Below are positions 34,721 to 47,600 of a DNA stretch of 64,000 nucleotides, one piece after another (the first letter of the stretch is position 1; the number at the start of each line of letters is the position of its first letter). Under the pieces are notes generated by a model. The model saw only the letters and a list, made by a program, of their open reading frames with translations, made no database searches and was not told the origin of the DNA. A program made the translations under genes and the position numbers. The stretch comes from Cydia pomonella. Taxonomy: Eukaryota > Arthropoda > Insecta > Lepidoptera > Tortricidae. The stretch covers positions 7,154,501-7,218,500 of the forward strand of contig NC_084708.1 in the NCBI RefSeq assembly GCF_033807575.1. The letters run 5' to 3'.

Positions 34721-35435
34721 ATCTTTTATCGCCGACTGTACTTTACTTTCAACGGGCAACTAATACTCATCGAGGTAATTCTAACAAACACACTAGGTTG
34801 CGATGTTTGATCGCAGAGTACAGTCAGCGTCAAATACTTCGTAGCAGTCAAAGTGGCCAAATAGTTCGGTACACCATACTAAATATATGGTGTACCGAAC
34901 TATTTGGCTACTTTGGTTGCTACAAAGTATTTGACGCTGAATGTACCTATGGCCACCTCCTGTGTCCATCATCAGCTAAGCTCGATTATACCATAATATT
35001 ACATTATCACCGAACTTACGAATATGAATTTGAAGTTTCAGCTCAATCAAATAATGGAAAGCAGGTCTTATTTAGCTTGCAAGATTTGACTCGAACAAAC
35101 ATATTAGGTACAATAAGTACATTGTTAACCAAGGGAAGAAAGGCACTCATTTCTGTCGAGGTAGTTTTGCGCTCGAACGCAGTGAGCAGCAACATTTATG
35201 GAATGGGGAGTTAAATATCAGTATGGAAATTGTGCAACAAATCCATTTAATATCAATTTTTAATTGCTTATCGTAACATAAAAGACAAAAAAAACGTACT
35301 GGGAAAGTAAAATGGTCTAGTGCAGAAACGGATCATTTTCTGCATACTTCTTAGAACAAAAACGATCCACTTTCAGAGTATGAGAAATGAAACCAATCAA
35401 AAAAATATTGCAAGTTAAATAAAAGCTTGTTAAAA
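34721..35435 (+). repeat. dispersed repeat family H, copy 1 (interrupted)
   Basis: Shares GGCAACTAATACTCATCGAG, TTAGGTTGCGWTGTTT, TCCATCATCAG, TACCATAATATT and GCAAGATTTGA with 49967-50221 and 57729-58011. The tail GCAAGTTAAATAAAAGCTTGT (35411-35431) matches the end of copy 3. The family resembles a very common lepidopteran noncoding repeat that may be a nonautonomous Helitron; that class assignment is unproven. Confidence 0.65.
34821..34943. mobile_element. mariner-type MITE in a TA target
   Basis: Terminal repeats starting CAGTCAGCGTCAAATACTT with arms of over 50 bp (to GGTACACCATA) around a 7-base loop, flanked by TA on both sides (34819-34820 and 34944-34945). Family H copies 2 and 3 lack it at the same point, so they are natural empty sites. 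Confidence 0.85.
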
Positions 35436-35494
35436 AATATCGTCACGTAGCCAACACTTTTCTGGAATGCCCCTAAGATTCCCAGACCGTGTGT

Positions 35495-35683
35495 TTAGGA
35501 CTCCACTTTATAACGGTGGACAACGCCGTTATTATTGACGACGGTTTCAGCTCCGCGGTGGGCCTGCTCCTGCCCGTTCACGTTGGATGACGTGGCGTAC
35601 GAGGAGCTGGAGACGCTCATGTAGCCGTTGCCACCCTTACCGTCTTCTCCGAAGCGGTTCTTGATGTCCACGTTCGGCTGGTT
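35495..35683 (-). CDS. exon 4: C-terminal seroin-type module and stop
   Basis: Acceptor CTGCCTACAG, phase 0, 62 codons plus TAA. Encodes NQPNVDIKNRFGEDGKGG, a Ser-rich block, then NGQEQAHRGAETVVNNNG and VVHRYKVES. A transposable element begins 22 bp after the stop. Confidence 0.85.
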   Translation of the reverse strand, partial: NQPNVDIKNRFGEDGKGGNGYMSVSSSSYATSSNVNGQEQAHRGAETVVNNNGVVHRYKVES

Positions 35684-38600
35684 CTGTAGGCAGTTATAGG
35701 TAGATAAGAAGTTAAGCCTAACATGTTGTTTTAATATGTATATTTCAAAAAGGAGAAAAAGGTTCTCATTGCGACGTTTTGTATCTTTTTTTATTTAAAA
35801 CCGTATAGTTACATCCCTGGAAAAATCGAGGGAACTCTTTACATTTTATATTGGTATACCTACCTATGTTGTAATATGCGTATTTTTTATACTAACTCGT
35901 TAATTTACACTCTAAAAGCACGATTCTGTGTACTCCGAACTGCTGATACCTACAGGCAAAATTATCAACGAACTGGCCACATTTGGGCTAATTTACAATA
36001 AACACTATTATGAAGACAGTTTCTGTGAAAAACAAAAACCTATCTTTAACTACAAAGATCTGCAAGGTTAAATGGGATAAAAGAAACACTGGGGAAGAGA
36101 ACCACTTGTAGGGAAATAGGGAGTTCATATAGGTACTGTTTCTCTTGCCACGATCAAAATAATTTAACTATGTTTCTCTTACGAGTTACCCCACATGACC
36201 TTTACCATTACTACATTACATTTACCTAATCGTTTGTGATTTGTCAGGTATTTTTTTGGGCGATGAACAGAGATATTAAAATTGTATTTGTTCTATAAAT
36301 ATTTTATTGTTCTGTAAGTATTTATAAATATGTATATATTATATATATATCGTTGTCTAAGTAAGTACCCACAACACAAGCCTTAATGAGCTTATTGTGT
36401 AAGTTCCACAGTAAGCTTATCAATTTGTGTAATAATGTCCTATAATATTTATTTATTTATAAATAAGTGCGATGGTACATAGTTGAAAATAAATGGGTCG
36501 TGAGTTCAAATACCGGTAAGGGCATTTATTTTGTGTGATGAACACATATATTTGTTCCTGACTCATGGATGTTTTCTATGTTATTGTCGTCTAGTACCCA
36601 TAGTACAAGCCTTGTTTAGTCTGGGGCAAGATCAATCTGTGTAAGATTGTTCCCAAATATTTATTTAATATATCAATTTTTCTAATTTAGATAAAAATAT
36701 GTAATATAAGTAAAAAAATGATGCCACCGGGTCAAATATATTTCAGAAAAAGGTCTTTTCTGTGGATAATACAAAGAAAGTTAACGACCAGGTTACATAT
36801 ATTATTATAGTTATATCAAGATATTCTTATTGGAATCTTACATTTTGAAAAAAAATTACCCTTACGATGCAGCGTGAAAATTATCTTTTGTCTCTTAAGA
36901 TCTAACATGGAAAATGCGAACGTATTAAAGCATAGGTACAATAAAATGCGTATAACTCCGTCACATATTTTATAGTTAGCCTGCCTGCCTGCGTATGTAA
37001 CATAGGTAATTGTAAAGAAACGTGTTGCATTTTAGTCACGATATAATGCCGTCATACTGTGTAAGTATGTATTAGTTTTATATGACGGCATCAGATAACC
37101 GTTTACTACGTTGATTGAATTTTCCAAGTCTAATTCAAAACGCGAGCGTAACCACTCTGTAATTAAACTTAGGTAGTTATTTAGGTACACGTGTTTATTC
37201 ATTTATATTCGTTCATAAAAACTTTTGATAAAAGCAATAGGCATGTAAATAATGCAATTTAGTTATGTTGAAAAAGGTAGTTAGGTACTTATAAGGTATA
37301 TTTAATGATTAATTTACCTAAATTATAAAACTCTTTTATCATTTTGTTTACCCCGAAACTGGTATAAGACCTCTAATGATTTGCGAACATCTATATCATG
37401 ATGTTCGAGACAAGTACTACGAATATATAGGTATATTATCTCGTCTAAACTTGTACATAAGTACGTTATAAATACTTACCTACATCGCCACATTGGAGTT
37501 CTTTTCAAAAGTAATAATTAATAAATGTAACTAGCTGTGAAACAGCCTGTATGAAAATAAATGCGTCAGATAACTCTGTATTTGATCCGTGCAGACCGTA
37601 AAACCGACGGTCAAGCCCGATTACTGTCCACTAAAAGCCTATTTTAATGCGTCATTACTAATTATCTTAAATCATGTATGTAACTTAGTGTGAAATTAAG
37701 CTATTGTGACAGTTTAGACGATAAGATTAGAAGAAAAGAATTGAAATATTATTATTTATTAAGGAACAATTGTGTTGTGAAAAGGGCAATTTATATTTCA
37801 TGCACTTATATAGTCTTGAGCCAGTTACATGTATCAATTAAAACTTGATAGGTGTGTGTATTGACAACACTGTTTCGTTTGCACCTACGAAATCAACAAA
37901 GCCAAACTGGTAACTCACTTCCAAAAAATCGTTAAATAAAATGTATGGGTGCTGGAAAACCACGCAACATTAATTTTAGAAGAAATAGTTTGAGTTACGG
38001 TCCTACTTTTTCATTTAAGACAATACATACCTCACATATTTTAGATCTATTTGTGATTTTATATGCCATTCGATTAAATAAATAAATTTAAGACACTATC
38101 ACTTACCGGATTTCCCGGATTAACGGCAGCTACTTGGTGCGAATACCCCGGCATGACCGACCCCGACGCGTACGCCGAGTTCGGACCATATTGCCCATAG
38201 TTCTGAGGTCCAAAGTTGGGCATCCCGAAATTACTGAATCCTCCGTTGAAGGGGAACCTGGAGAAGTCGAAGTTCATGAAACTAGCCTGATTCGACGTGA
38301 CGTCGTAGGCTTTTTTGGCAGAGTCTAACGCCTTTTTTTGATACTCTTTATTCGATTTAAACACCCTGCAAATCAAACACACTGTTAACACACACACACA
38401 TGGAATACGCGCTGAAAGAACATTTTTAATGAAACTGAATATGAAATAAAATGATTATTGGCCATTAAGAAATTATTTAACTATTGGAGAAGAAATAAAT
38501 GAATATTTCTGAAATTAGTAAAATTGTCAAAAATACCCAAGCAGTATGTACTCGTAATCCTTGGTACAATGCCTCCAGGGCCTGTTTTAGATAAGTTATT

Positions 38601-41600
38601 AATTTAGTTTAGTTTTTGAACAATTACTGTAATACCTCTGTATATGTCTATTATGTAAATTAATTACATGACATTTGTAGTAGTAACAAAAGTTATAGTT
38701 ATAAAAATTATCGACTTCGAGTATTCACCTTTTTGTTATACGTGGATTTTCTTTATTTTCAAAGAAATAGATAAATATACGATTTAAAATGAATACATTC
38801 GAATTTCCATTTCAGTTTCATTTTAAGTCTGGATAGCGCGTATGAAAAAACATAAATTTCAAGTAGGTAAGCGCAAGAAAAGACCATTGGCAAGCTAGAT
38901 AGGTATAAAATGCAGAAAAGTAATACCAATAAAAGTAGAACACCAAAGTAGCTAAGAAAGTTAATTAAAGGGAATACAATCAAAACTATTTAAAGCATTA
39001 TCATAGAGGTAAAACAACAAGATCAGAAAATATACAGTGCCAAGAAAAAAATACGTCGAAACTGCCAGATACGAAGATAAAGAAGTGCAATCAAGGTATA
39101 CATAACCAGATTTACATTTACTCCCTAAATATGTTATTTACAGTTACAGTAACATAATAAATATAAAAATTACGAAAGATCTTTATTTTACTTTGACCCA
39201 CAGAAACTAAAATAAACTTTAAAAACTCAAATCTCAAAAAACAAAACCACACATTTTAAGAACAAAACTAACTCTGTATTTAGTGGAATCAGCGATGGCT
39301 GTAACGGCAGCAGCGGTCGGAATGAACTCCACGGATAGAACGGTGACACTTGCAGTGGTTGATAAGGAAACAATGATGGGAGCGGTTGTAGAGGCAGGGG
39401 TCTCAGTGGTAGATGGGGAAATAAGGGACTTAATGGATCTTGCTGCGGTCGATACCCTAACAGTGATGATAGTAATTGCAGCAGACTCAGTGAACTCAGA
39501 GATCGCAAGGGTTGTAGAAGCTTCAGTGGCGCTACTGTTCTATACTGTACTGATGGAAATAAGTTCCAAGAATGGAACGGTGAAACTTGCAGTGGTTGGA
39601 TCGGTGATGGAAGCGAATATAGGGGCTTCAGTGGTAGTAGAGGTCGAAGAGGTTGTAGGGGTGGAAGAGATGAGATTGGTCTTATTGTTCTAGATTCAAA
39701 TGAGGGTGGCGGTGGCAGTATTTGCAAAGGATTGAACGCTAATAATTGCAACGGATGAAACAGTGGTAAGTGTAGAGGTCTCAGCGGTTGTAGGGGCCTC
39801 AGTGGTCGCAATAGAGGAAGTGATGGAGTAATTCTCAAAGGATGGAACCACAGCGGTCGCAGCGGTGGGAGTGGTTTTAACGGTGGCAGCGGCTGAACGT
39901 GTGCTATCGGGTATATTAATTCGACCCTAAATAGAAATAAATAAATTATAATCTATGAAAACAAAATTAGAGTTAGACTAGGAGCACTTTTTGAAAAAAG
40001 GAAAATACATACAATACAAGATGTGCATTTTTTCCATTTTACAAAAATCGGTGCTAGTCAGGGCTTTTACAAAACTACAAGCTTACAATTTTAGAAGTCT
40101 AAACCGGCAACCCCTGCCGACAGGCTGTTCACCATTGGCCTATCAAGTGTCAATAGCATCAATGATGTTGGTTTAGACTTGTCAAATTGGGTACTTGACA
40201 CATGTTGAATATTATAACAAAATTTAGTTAAATGCATAGAAAATGAGCCATCCATTATAAAAAATAGGAATTTAAAAAATTATATTGAGATTATAAAAAA
40301 ATACAAGGCTCCGAAGTATAAAAAAAAAACTTTTTTGTCTTTCAAAAATAGAAAAGACAATGATACCATTTGATTCCTTACATTTTACTGAAAAATAAAT
40401 TGTATGACAACTATACACATAAACGCAATATTTCAGGGTCAAAATGGCAATTTCCTTGATCTTCCATACATTTAGGACAGACTTATATGATGTGACGTCA
40501 CATCACCTTATCATTTTGTTAGAGGCGTTTCAATCGTCGAGTGTGAGCGTCAGACTTTAACTTTCATTTCTGACCTTTGTGTTGCTTAAATGCCATAAGT
40601 CCTATATAGACATTTGATCCTCAGGAAAATCAAGATCGTTTGACATTATTTACAAAAAACAGTCAAGTAGCCACTTGGACTTTACAAAATGAGGTGCAAT
40701 TAAGTTTACGACGACTTAGCTTGTGCAAAAGTAGTAGTGCATCTAATAGTTTTTACAATCTAAAACATAATCCGCATTCAGCTCTTATATTGACCATTGT
40801 TGGGATTGGACTTACTACGCATGCCAGAAAAACCTTTTACCAATTAGCCAGCATGCCTTTGTTCAATAGAACCGATCACCCTATAAGGCTCAAATAAGCC
40901 GAGCTCAGTCGTATTTGATTTTGAAATGTTGTTCAATTGTATATCTTAGGTACATAAATATTAATAAGATACACAATTGGATTTTCAAATTCAAATTACG
41001 CGGCAGGATAGTTCCTTCACCGGAAGCTCATGCTGAGCTACCAAACATTTCTTACTCTTGTAGTATGTTCTCGAAGTTCCTAAAGTATTCTGGAAAGAAA
41101 TCGTCAAAGTCTGGGCCGAAGGGCACCGGGTTAAAGTTCCCGTGGTTGAGTTGGTCGTCCCTTAGGCCGTATGTGCCACCGTACCTATTTCCGTCCGAGT
41201 CTTGATACGCGTAAGCGCCGACGCCTTCGGGGTTTGGTGCTCCTGGAACATAAAAAGTAATGGTTATTATTCCCATTTATAGTGAGCCATGAAAAGAAAA
41301 CAAGATGCACGTTATTCAATAAATTTCCTAAATAGTTTGTGAGTTATACTATGTAGAACACCCACTTTTCCTGAAAGTGATTGGATACTGGAAACTAAGT
41401 TTAAGGTTATAAGCAGGGTGCATAAAACACGTTGCCATTTTTTTTACTGTGCATATTGTTGATCATTTGAAATAATTGAAGCGTTTGTGTAGCAAAGACA
41501 AAGTAGAATGTTTTGAAGATAATATGTTTTGTTTCAGTCTAACGAATGTAGTTTTAATTTTTCATGAAATTATGTCAATGTATTTGGCCAACCTGTCGTT

Positions 41601-44600
41601 TGAGCGTGTATCAAATTGTGGGTAGGTATGACTAATGGTCTTATTTAACTAAGTGACAACAAAGAAGATAGATTTGTATGTACCTATTCCTCTTACACTA
41701 AGACAAAAGATAATAGTTATAAAACTGCTTTAACTTGTAAAAATCAATATAACAGTGTAATCACACACATCAAGACGATTTTATAGCATAATGCCTTTAC
41801 CAGGCCTTTACTCATTTGTATATCTTGAAATGCATCAGGAATTAAACCCATTGATTAAATATGTTGCGCAGTTAATTATCTTCCTGCCATAAATGCAGTA
41901 GATAAGTTTGTTTTAATATATAATATGGATTACATCACTACAACCAAGTGCAAAATCAATGATACATCTTTAATACGAGCCACTTACATACATACACATG
42001 AAAATACCTTTTTGCCGTTTGATTTTAAGCGTTTTACTTTTTGCACGTTTTTTCACAGAACTACGTTGTTACAGAGAATAGGTACCTGAGTTATTAAACA
42101 ACCACAAAAATAATGCACAACACGTGTGTTGATAATACAAAAATTAAGTAAGTAGATCGTGTCGAACACTTAACTCAGACGTCCATTAAATATGGTACAA
42201 AAACAGAAGTGAGATCATTTGTTTTGCGTCGGGAAAACCAGCGGCCTTTTACCAATGTGCTTTTAAATTATATGGAAAACGTATTGATGGTCGCGTTCTC
42301 TCTCTACATAGCAAAGCATATGTGTGCAAACGGAACGTACTGATATTTATATTGTATTGGTATTATATTAGTACTGAATTTCCTCTTCTGAATACAGCCC
42401 AGGTGCAAACCAACACGATGTAGGGCGAAAAAATATTCCGCGCAGGTGCAAATTCGAGAAGTCTTTAGACAAACAATTCGCGCACACAATAAAGTTTGAC
42501 CAGAGTGTTTCATTGAAGTGTTACATGTTACTACTTACACGAGATTGCATCATCAGACTCTCTTTCAACTTATTGAACGATTCTTCTTTAAGAAAAAACT
42601 AAAGATAAGAAGACCTCCAAAGCTTGTTGACAAGATGATAGTTACCTATAAGTATTCGTATCATCTTATAGAGGTACTAAATCCATAACATCACTTAATT
42701 TATGACTTTATGATATCAAACAACTGTTATCGCTTACGATCAGGCGATTGATCTGCTAGTTTGCCCTAAATCATAAAAAAGTACAAACCTAAATTAAATA
42801 TTCTAAACCTTAAGCACATCATAAGTATAGTAGAAAGTTCTTTGAATTTTCAAACACATAATATATTATTTTAAATAACTCACCTGTACGCGTGCGACCG
42901 ACGAACAGTTTCGAAATGGAATCAGTTTAGAGCCCTCAACTCTTTCACGGAGATTTACTAATGCATGGCTAAACGATATAAAGTTCAATAAATAAGTGTT
43001 TTACGACCCCGTGACAAATTTGAATCTTTAAATCAAAGAATATTCAAGATTTGTATTATCGCATAGCTCCGTAATGAGACTCAATTTGACAAGGTATAAT
43101 GACAGCACATGACTAATCTGGAGCCGTAGCCAAGATGACAATCGTTAATCGACAAACACCGAATCGAAAAGTAAATATATTAAAAGGCCAATCAAATTAG
43201 ATTTATTCGAAGGATTAATTCTCAGCACGCTGGAAATCGATTTAATACCTTCATTTGGTCCTAAATGCGTGAAACCCGAGTTAGCTCAATCCCAGGAGGT
43301 GTGCATAAATTTTGCTCTTTTTCAGTTTTTTGCTTGTAGACCGAAAACGGACTCACCGATAGAAAATTTGTTCTAAACATGATGAAAATTGATATCTAAG
43401 AAACCGAAAGGTACCTTAATATACATTCGTAGATGGCCACCATTTAGGATCTCTTTATTTTCAGAGTAGCGCTAGAGTAGCTAAGAGCCTAGGCGTTATT
43501 GACGGAGTGAAGTGCGCTGTCTATGATTAGATTTTCTATGTAGCGCTACCTATTTATGGTTTTTTGTCGGACACTTTTTGGTATATGGAGATTTGGTTCC
43601 TTGCCTTTACCTTCCATACTCAAAACGCTATGTTTGTCTAATTTGATTGGCCTAGAAAGATGACAGGTGAGACTAAGAGCCACGTCATCATTTCCATTTG
43701 GGTTACATTTACATTGCAAACTTGAAACATTTTTGTTCTATTATTCATTTGCCAAATTTTCAGTTGATCGAACTCGTTTTTTTTTTCAAAAACCGTCGAG
43801 TTTTCAAAAGGGTGTCAAATCTAACCTAGCTTAACCTTCTGGATGCAGGATGCCTTTCTCAAAAGTTTCTGTCAAATGATGTAGGTATACTTAGGACACA
43901 TCCTAATTCCGAAGTTGCGATAGGATATCGGTCGCTGTATGCATACGCAATAATGACGTACTCGTACATTATAGTAAACTGACGTGTGCGGGTGTGTATT
44001 TTAATTAAATTATTTCGTTACGGTATATAATGTAATAGTTTTTATGAATTACAGTTACTCGTACATTTAGGGTTCTACTTCTCAATTATATTTTAACTAA
44101 AGATTTTTTACGAAAAAAACAGAGTATATAATTTTTGATATGTTTGTACTTATACATATTGAATTAGAATCAGCATTTTCTTTGCACGATCAACTTGATA
44201 GGATGGTAGGTTTGAAACTAAATAGACTATTTTAATTAAAAAACTTAGTATTTCAGATAGGTATTTCAAAATAAATATATAATCAAAATATGTTCAGTGT
44301 TGGCAATGCTTTCAAAGAAGAAAAAAAGATAATACATTTATTTAACGCCACAACTTATAATTATAAATAAAGAAAAAAGAAGACATACATATATAAAAAA
44401 ACATTGGATGCTAAAATAACACTGGTTTTTAATAGAAACCTCACTTAAAACGAAGAGTTTGTATATTTAAACTATTCATTTTTTACATTTGTATAAAAAC
44501 TCGAATTGTGAAGTGGCACAGAATAGGGCAGAGTGTGAATAGGGTAGGGGACCAAGATCCTTTTAGACATTGGGTCACTGCGCCAGTGAAGTAAAGTAAG

Positions 44601-47600
44601 TATGTGTATAAAAACTCGGTTTGATTTTTTTTACTCCCTTCTCATTTTTTAAATGGTTGTATGCTGCAGGAAGACGTCGGTTGTCCTCAAATCATTTATA
44701 ATTTTTAATGTTACGCAGAATTAATTAAAGAAAGCTCATTAATATCTTAATTTAGATACCAAGTAATTTACTTCCGTTTTATCGGTTCAAAGTCATACAT
44801 TTTATTTCGACTAAATGTGCAATTTTCAAATTACTTTTAACCTGCAGGTATTATTCACACCCTTGACTTGACAGCGTGACGAGATTGCAGAATATAAGCT
44901 TATTATTTATACTTAGAGCATAGTGTGCACACAAGGAACACGCGACGCGGCGCAGGCGCACAGGATGAGCATGAGATCATGCTCGGCGATAAGAATGTGC
45001 GGTGAGCTTCGCGGTGATTACAACAAAAAATATCCATTTGCATTTAATGACCCTGCCCCGTTATATTTTTGTAAAAATACTTTAAATGCATAAAACCTGT
45101 ATACTATAGGTTAAAAGAGTTAATGTACCTATATCACAAATGGCTTGGCAGTCAAGTAACACTTTTATGTATTTTTTTAATAATATTGTGCGTTACAGCA
45201 AACAATATAAAATTAAATATATGTTTTATACACCAATAGCTCGCGGTTAACGTTTTACGTTTTTTATTTTATAATAAATTTATGATTTATACTTATGATG
45301 ATTGCCGCAACAAATGGTTTTTCAATTCGATACGATTACGTAAATTTTCTTTATTATATCAGTCATCACGTTTACGATTATTAAATAATCTCCACACTTT
45401 TCACTCTTCATATAAAAGTAATGAATTACGTGACCTAGGGCAGGGTGTGTATTATTCGACTCTACATAATGAAAGGTCGTGACGCCACCACAATCCTTTA
45501 TATCCACTTTAGTGTAAACTTTTTTAACTGTGACCGATACATAATTTAGATTATGACGAAAGGCTTAAACAGATAAATCCAAATGGGTAGTTTAAAAGGT
45601 TAATTCTATCCGACAAGACAAATGCGAATGTACAGTTATTATTAGGTGATGAAAATATTGAAAATGGGGTTGGCCGGTCGAAGATTTTTTTTACAGATAG
45701 TGCCAGTATAAGTAGGTTTTACCTGTTATTCATACGAATAGTGTCAAAATAAAAAAAAGGAATTCTATGACCACGATGCTTGCAATTCAAGCCAAATATC
45801 ATAGAACAAAACTGTCGCGATATAAATAGTTATTTATTTTACTAGGGGCAAAGTTGTTGTTTAATCGCTCGTGCTGATATTACGAGTAGTACTGAGCAAG
45901 CGAAAGATTCCACGAGCGTAGCGTTGGTTTCAAGGCACGGGGGTTAAACAAATTTTGCCTCCAGGAATTTTTTTCACCACACCAACGCGAGGAAAATATT
46001 AACTGTGAAATACCAAACAAATCAAACCAAATCAAATCCAAATGAACGTAATAAAAAATGTATCATTCAAAATCATTTAAAAGTCAATTCCATCAGCCAC
46101 ATAAGGAAACAATTCAAATTTTTTATCCGATTACTTGTCCCACATGAGGATAAAATTGCAACTTTCTCATTAGTCTTTGAACAATCAAGAGGGCCTTTAC
46201 CAGTTGTGGTGAAAAAAACATTTGATAGTTGTCAACCCCATTTACGAGTCGTATGATATTTTAATATTCTCGGGTGAAAGTTTGACGGCAACAACAAAGG
46301 AAACATCGAAGAAAAAATATACAAGACTCAATAAATCTATCGGTTTCAAATTAACATTTTTGCAAATATATTCCTAGAAACCTTGATTAAGCCAATTAAG
46401 AGAATTTCAATAGTACGTAATTATGGTCGTTTATGGTAAAATTTTTGAATCGGTATTTTAACACAAACTACTTTCTAAAATGTGTCTTTGTTCCGAAATA
46501 TTGGGAATCCCAAATGATACATAACGACATGCATAATTAACTCGACTGATATTATAATAAATAAAACAATCACCATTTTGTTTAAGTGTTTCGATTAACA
46601 TACCTACCAGAAGTAGATAGGTACATGTAAAGGCCAAAAGATTGAATTGAGATATTACCTAACTATCGGAGCTGGCGGGACGAGGCGCAGACGGCGGGAT
46701 TACTTGAGGGCCTAGCTAACAATTGACAATCTTGAAGATGATATGTAAATAAATTTCATACAGACTTACACACACACACACACACACCTAGGCCTGTAAA
46801 GCCTTCCTTCTTTTGTTTTTAAACGTCAAAATGTGACACAACGTCTTGACAGACAACGATGAAAACAATATTTTTCAGTTAGCTTGGTACGGCGAAAGCT
46901 GTAATGTCAACCTATTTTGCGATTCGAGATTTTAAATTGTATGAAGATGACAGTAGCTAAAAGTAGTAGTAGATTCGTAATTAGTTTTTAGCTGTATAAA
47001 CCTAGACCTGTTGTACATATTCGTTGCTAAGCAACGGCGGTGGAGAATCACGCAGGCGCGCGCGTGAATTGTACACCGCTAGTAGATTGGTGAGCCGAGC
47101 AGGTCGCCACAAAACAAATTGACTACATTTTATTTTATTATATTGCAAGTTCGAGAAAAGCACTACGAGTATACGAATCTCGGCGAGAAACGGGGTTGCC
47201 GGCCGCGTAGCGCTACGCTCGGCCGTCTATATCTACTTGGCCTGCAACCCTTCGTTTCTCGGCCTCTATAGTAATGTAATATAAAATAAAAAGTGCTAAC
47301 ATTATAATGGGAAAAACATTTAAAATACCTACGCAGATTGTATGTTTATTTAATACAAATATTAACAATGAAAGAAATGCTTACAAAAATTAAGCAAACA
47401 TTTAAACTTTTATCGATATATGTATTTCCAATACCTTTACGCGTATTTCCCTTCCTGTCCCAGGTGGGGGAAATATGCAACTAACGAATGATTTTTTTAG
47501 TTTTTTTTTTATACCGTTGTAGTTATATTTGAAATTAGTATCTTTACTAGATTTTGAATCTGTATATAATTTAAAAAGGGAGTGGCTCGAATTTAAACTG

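Larger units (their letters stand above)
34540..35473. mobile_element. inverted-repeat element carrying two nested elements
   Basis: GGGGCATTCCACAAAA at the left and its inverted partner TTTTCTGGAATGCCCC ending at 35473 delimit 934 bp. Inside lies a dispersed repeat (about 34721-35435), itself broken by a MITE. The right end lies 22 bp beyond the stop codon (35495) of the seroin-like gene, so it forms most of that gene's 3' untranslated region or downstream flank. The open frame near 34798-35214 is a product of these nested repeats. Confidence 0.6.

Noticed and set aside
34798..35214. 138-codon open frame
   Set aside because: It crosses a MITE hairpin and a dispersed repeat, and its start is not ATG.
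37480..37535. Possible extra exon on minus between exons 3 and 4
   Set aside because: A stop occurs in the required phase; direct joining of exons 3 and 4 is already in frame.
39227..39838. 203-codon Leu/Pro-rich minus frame
   Set aside because: Its length comes from the triplet-periodic minisatellite; several frames are equally open and there are no splice or start signals.
42536..42582. Possible small exon on minus (EESFNKLKESLMMQSR-like) with GTAAGT donor
   Set aside because: Its length would break the phase between exons 1 and 2 of the seroin-like gene, and nothing else supports it.
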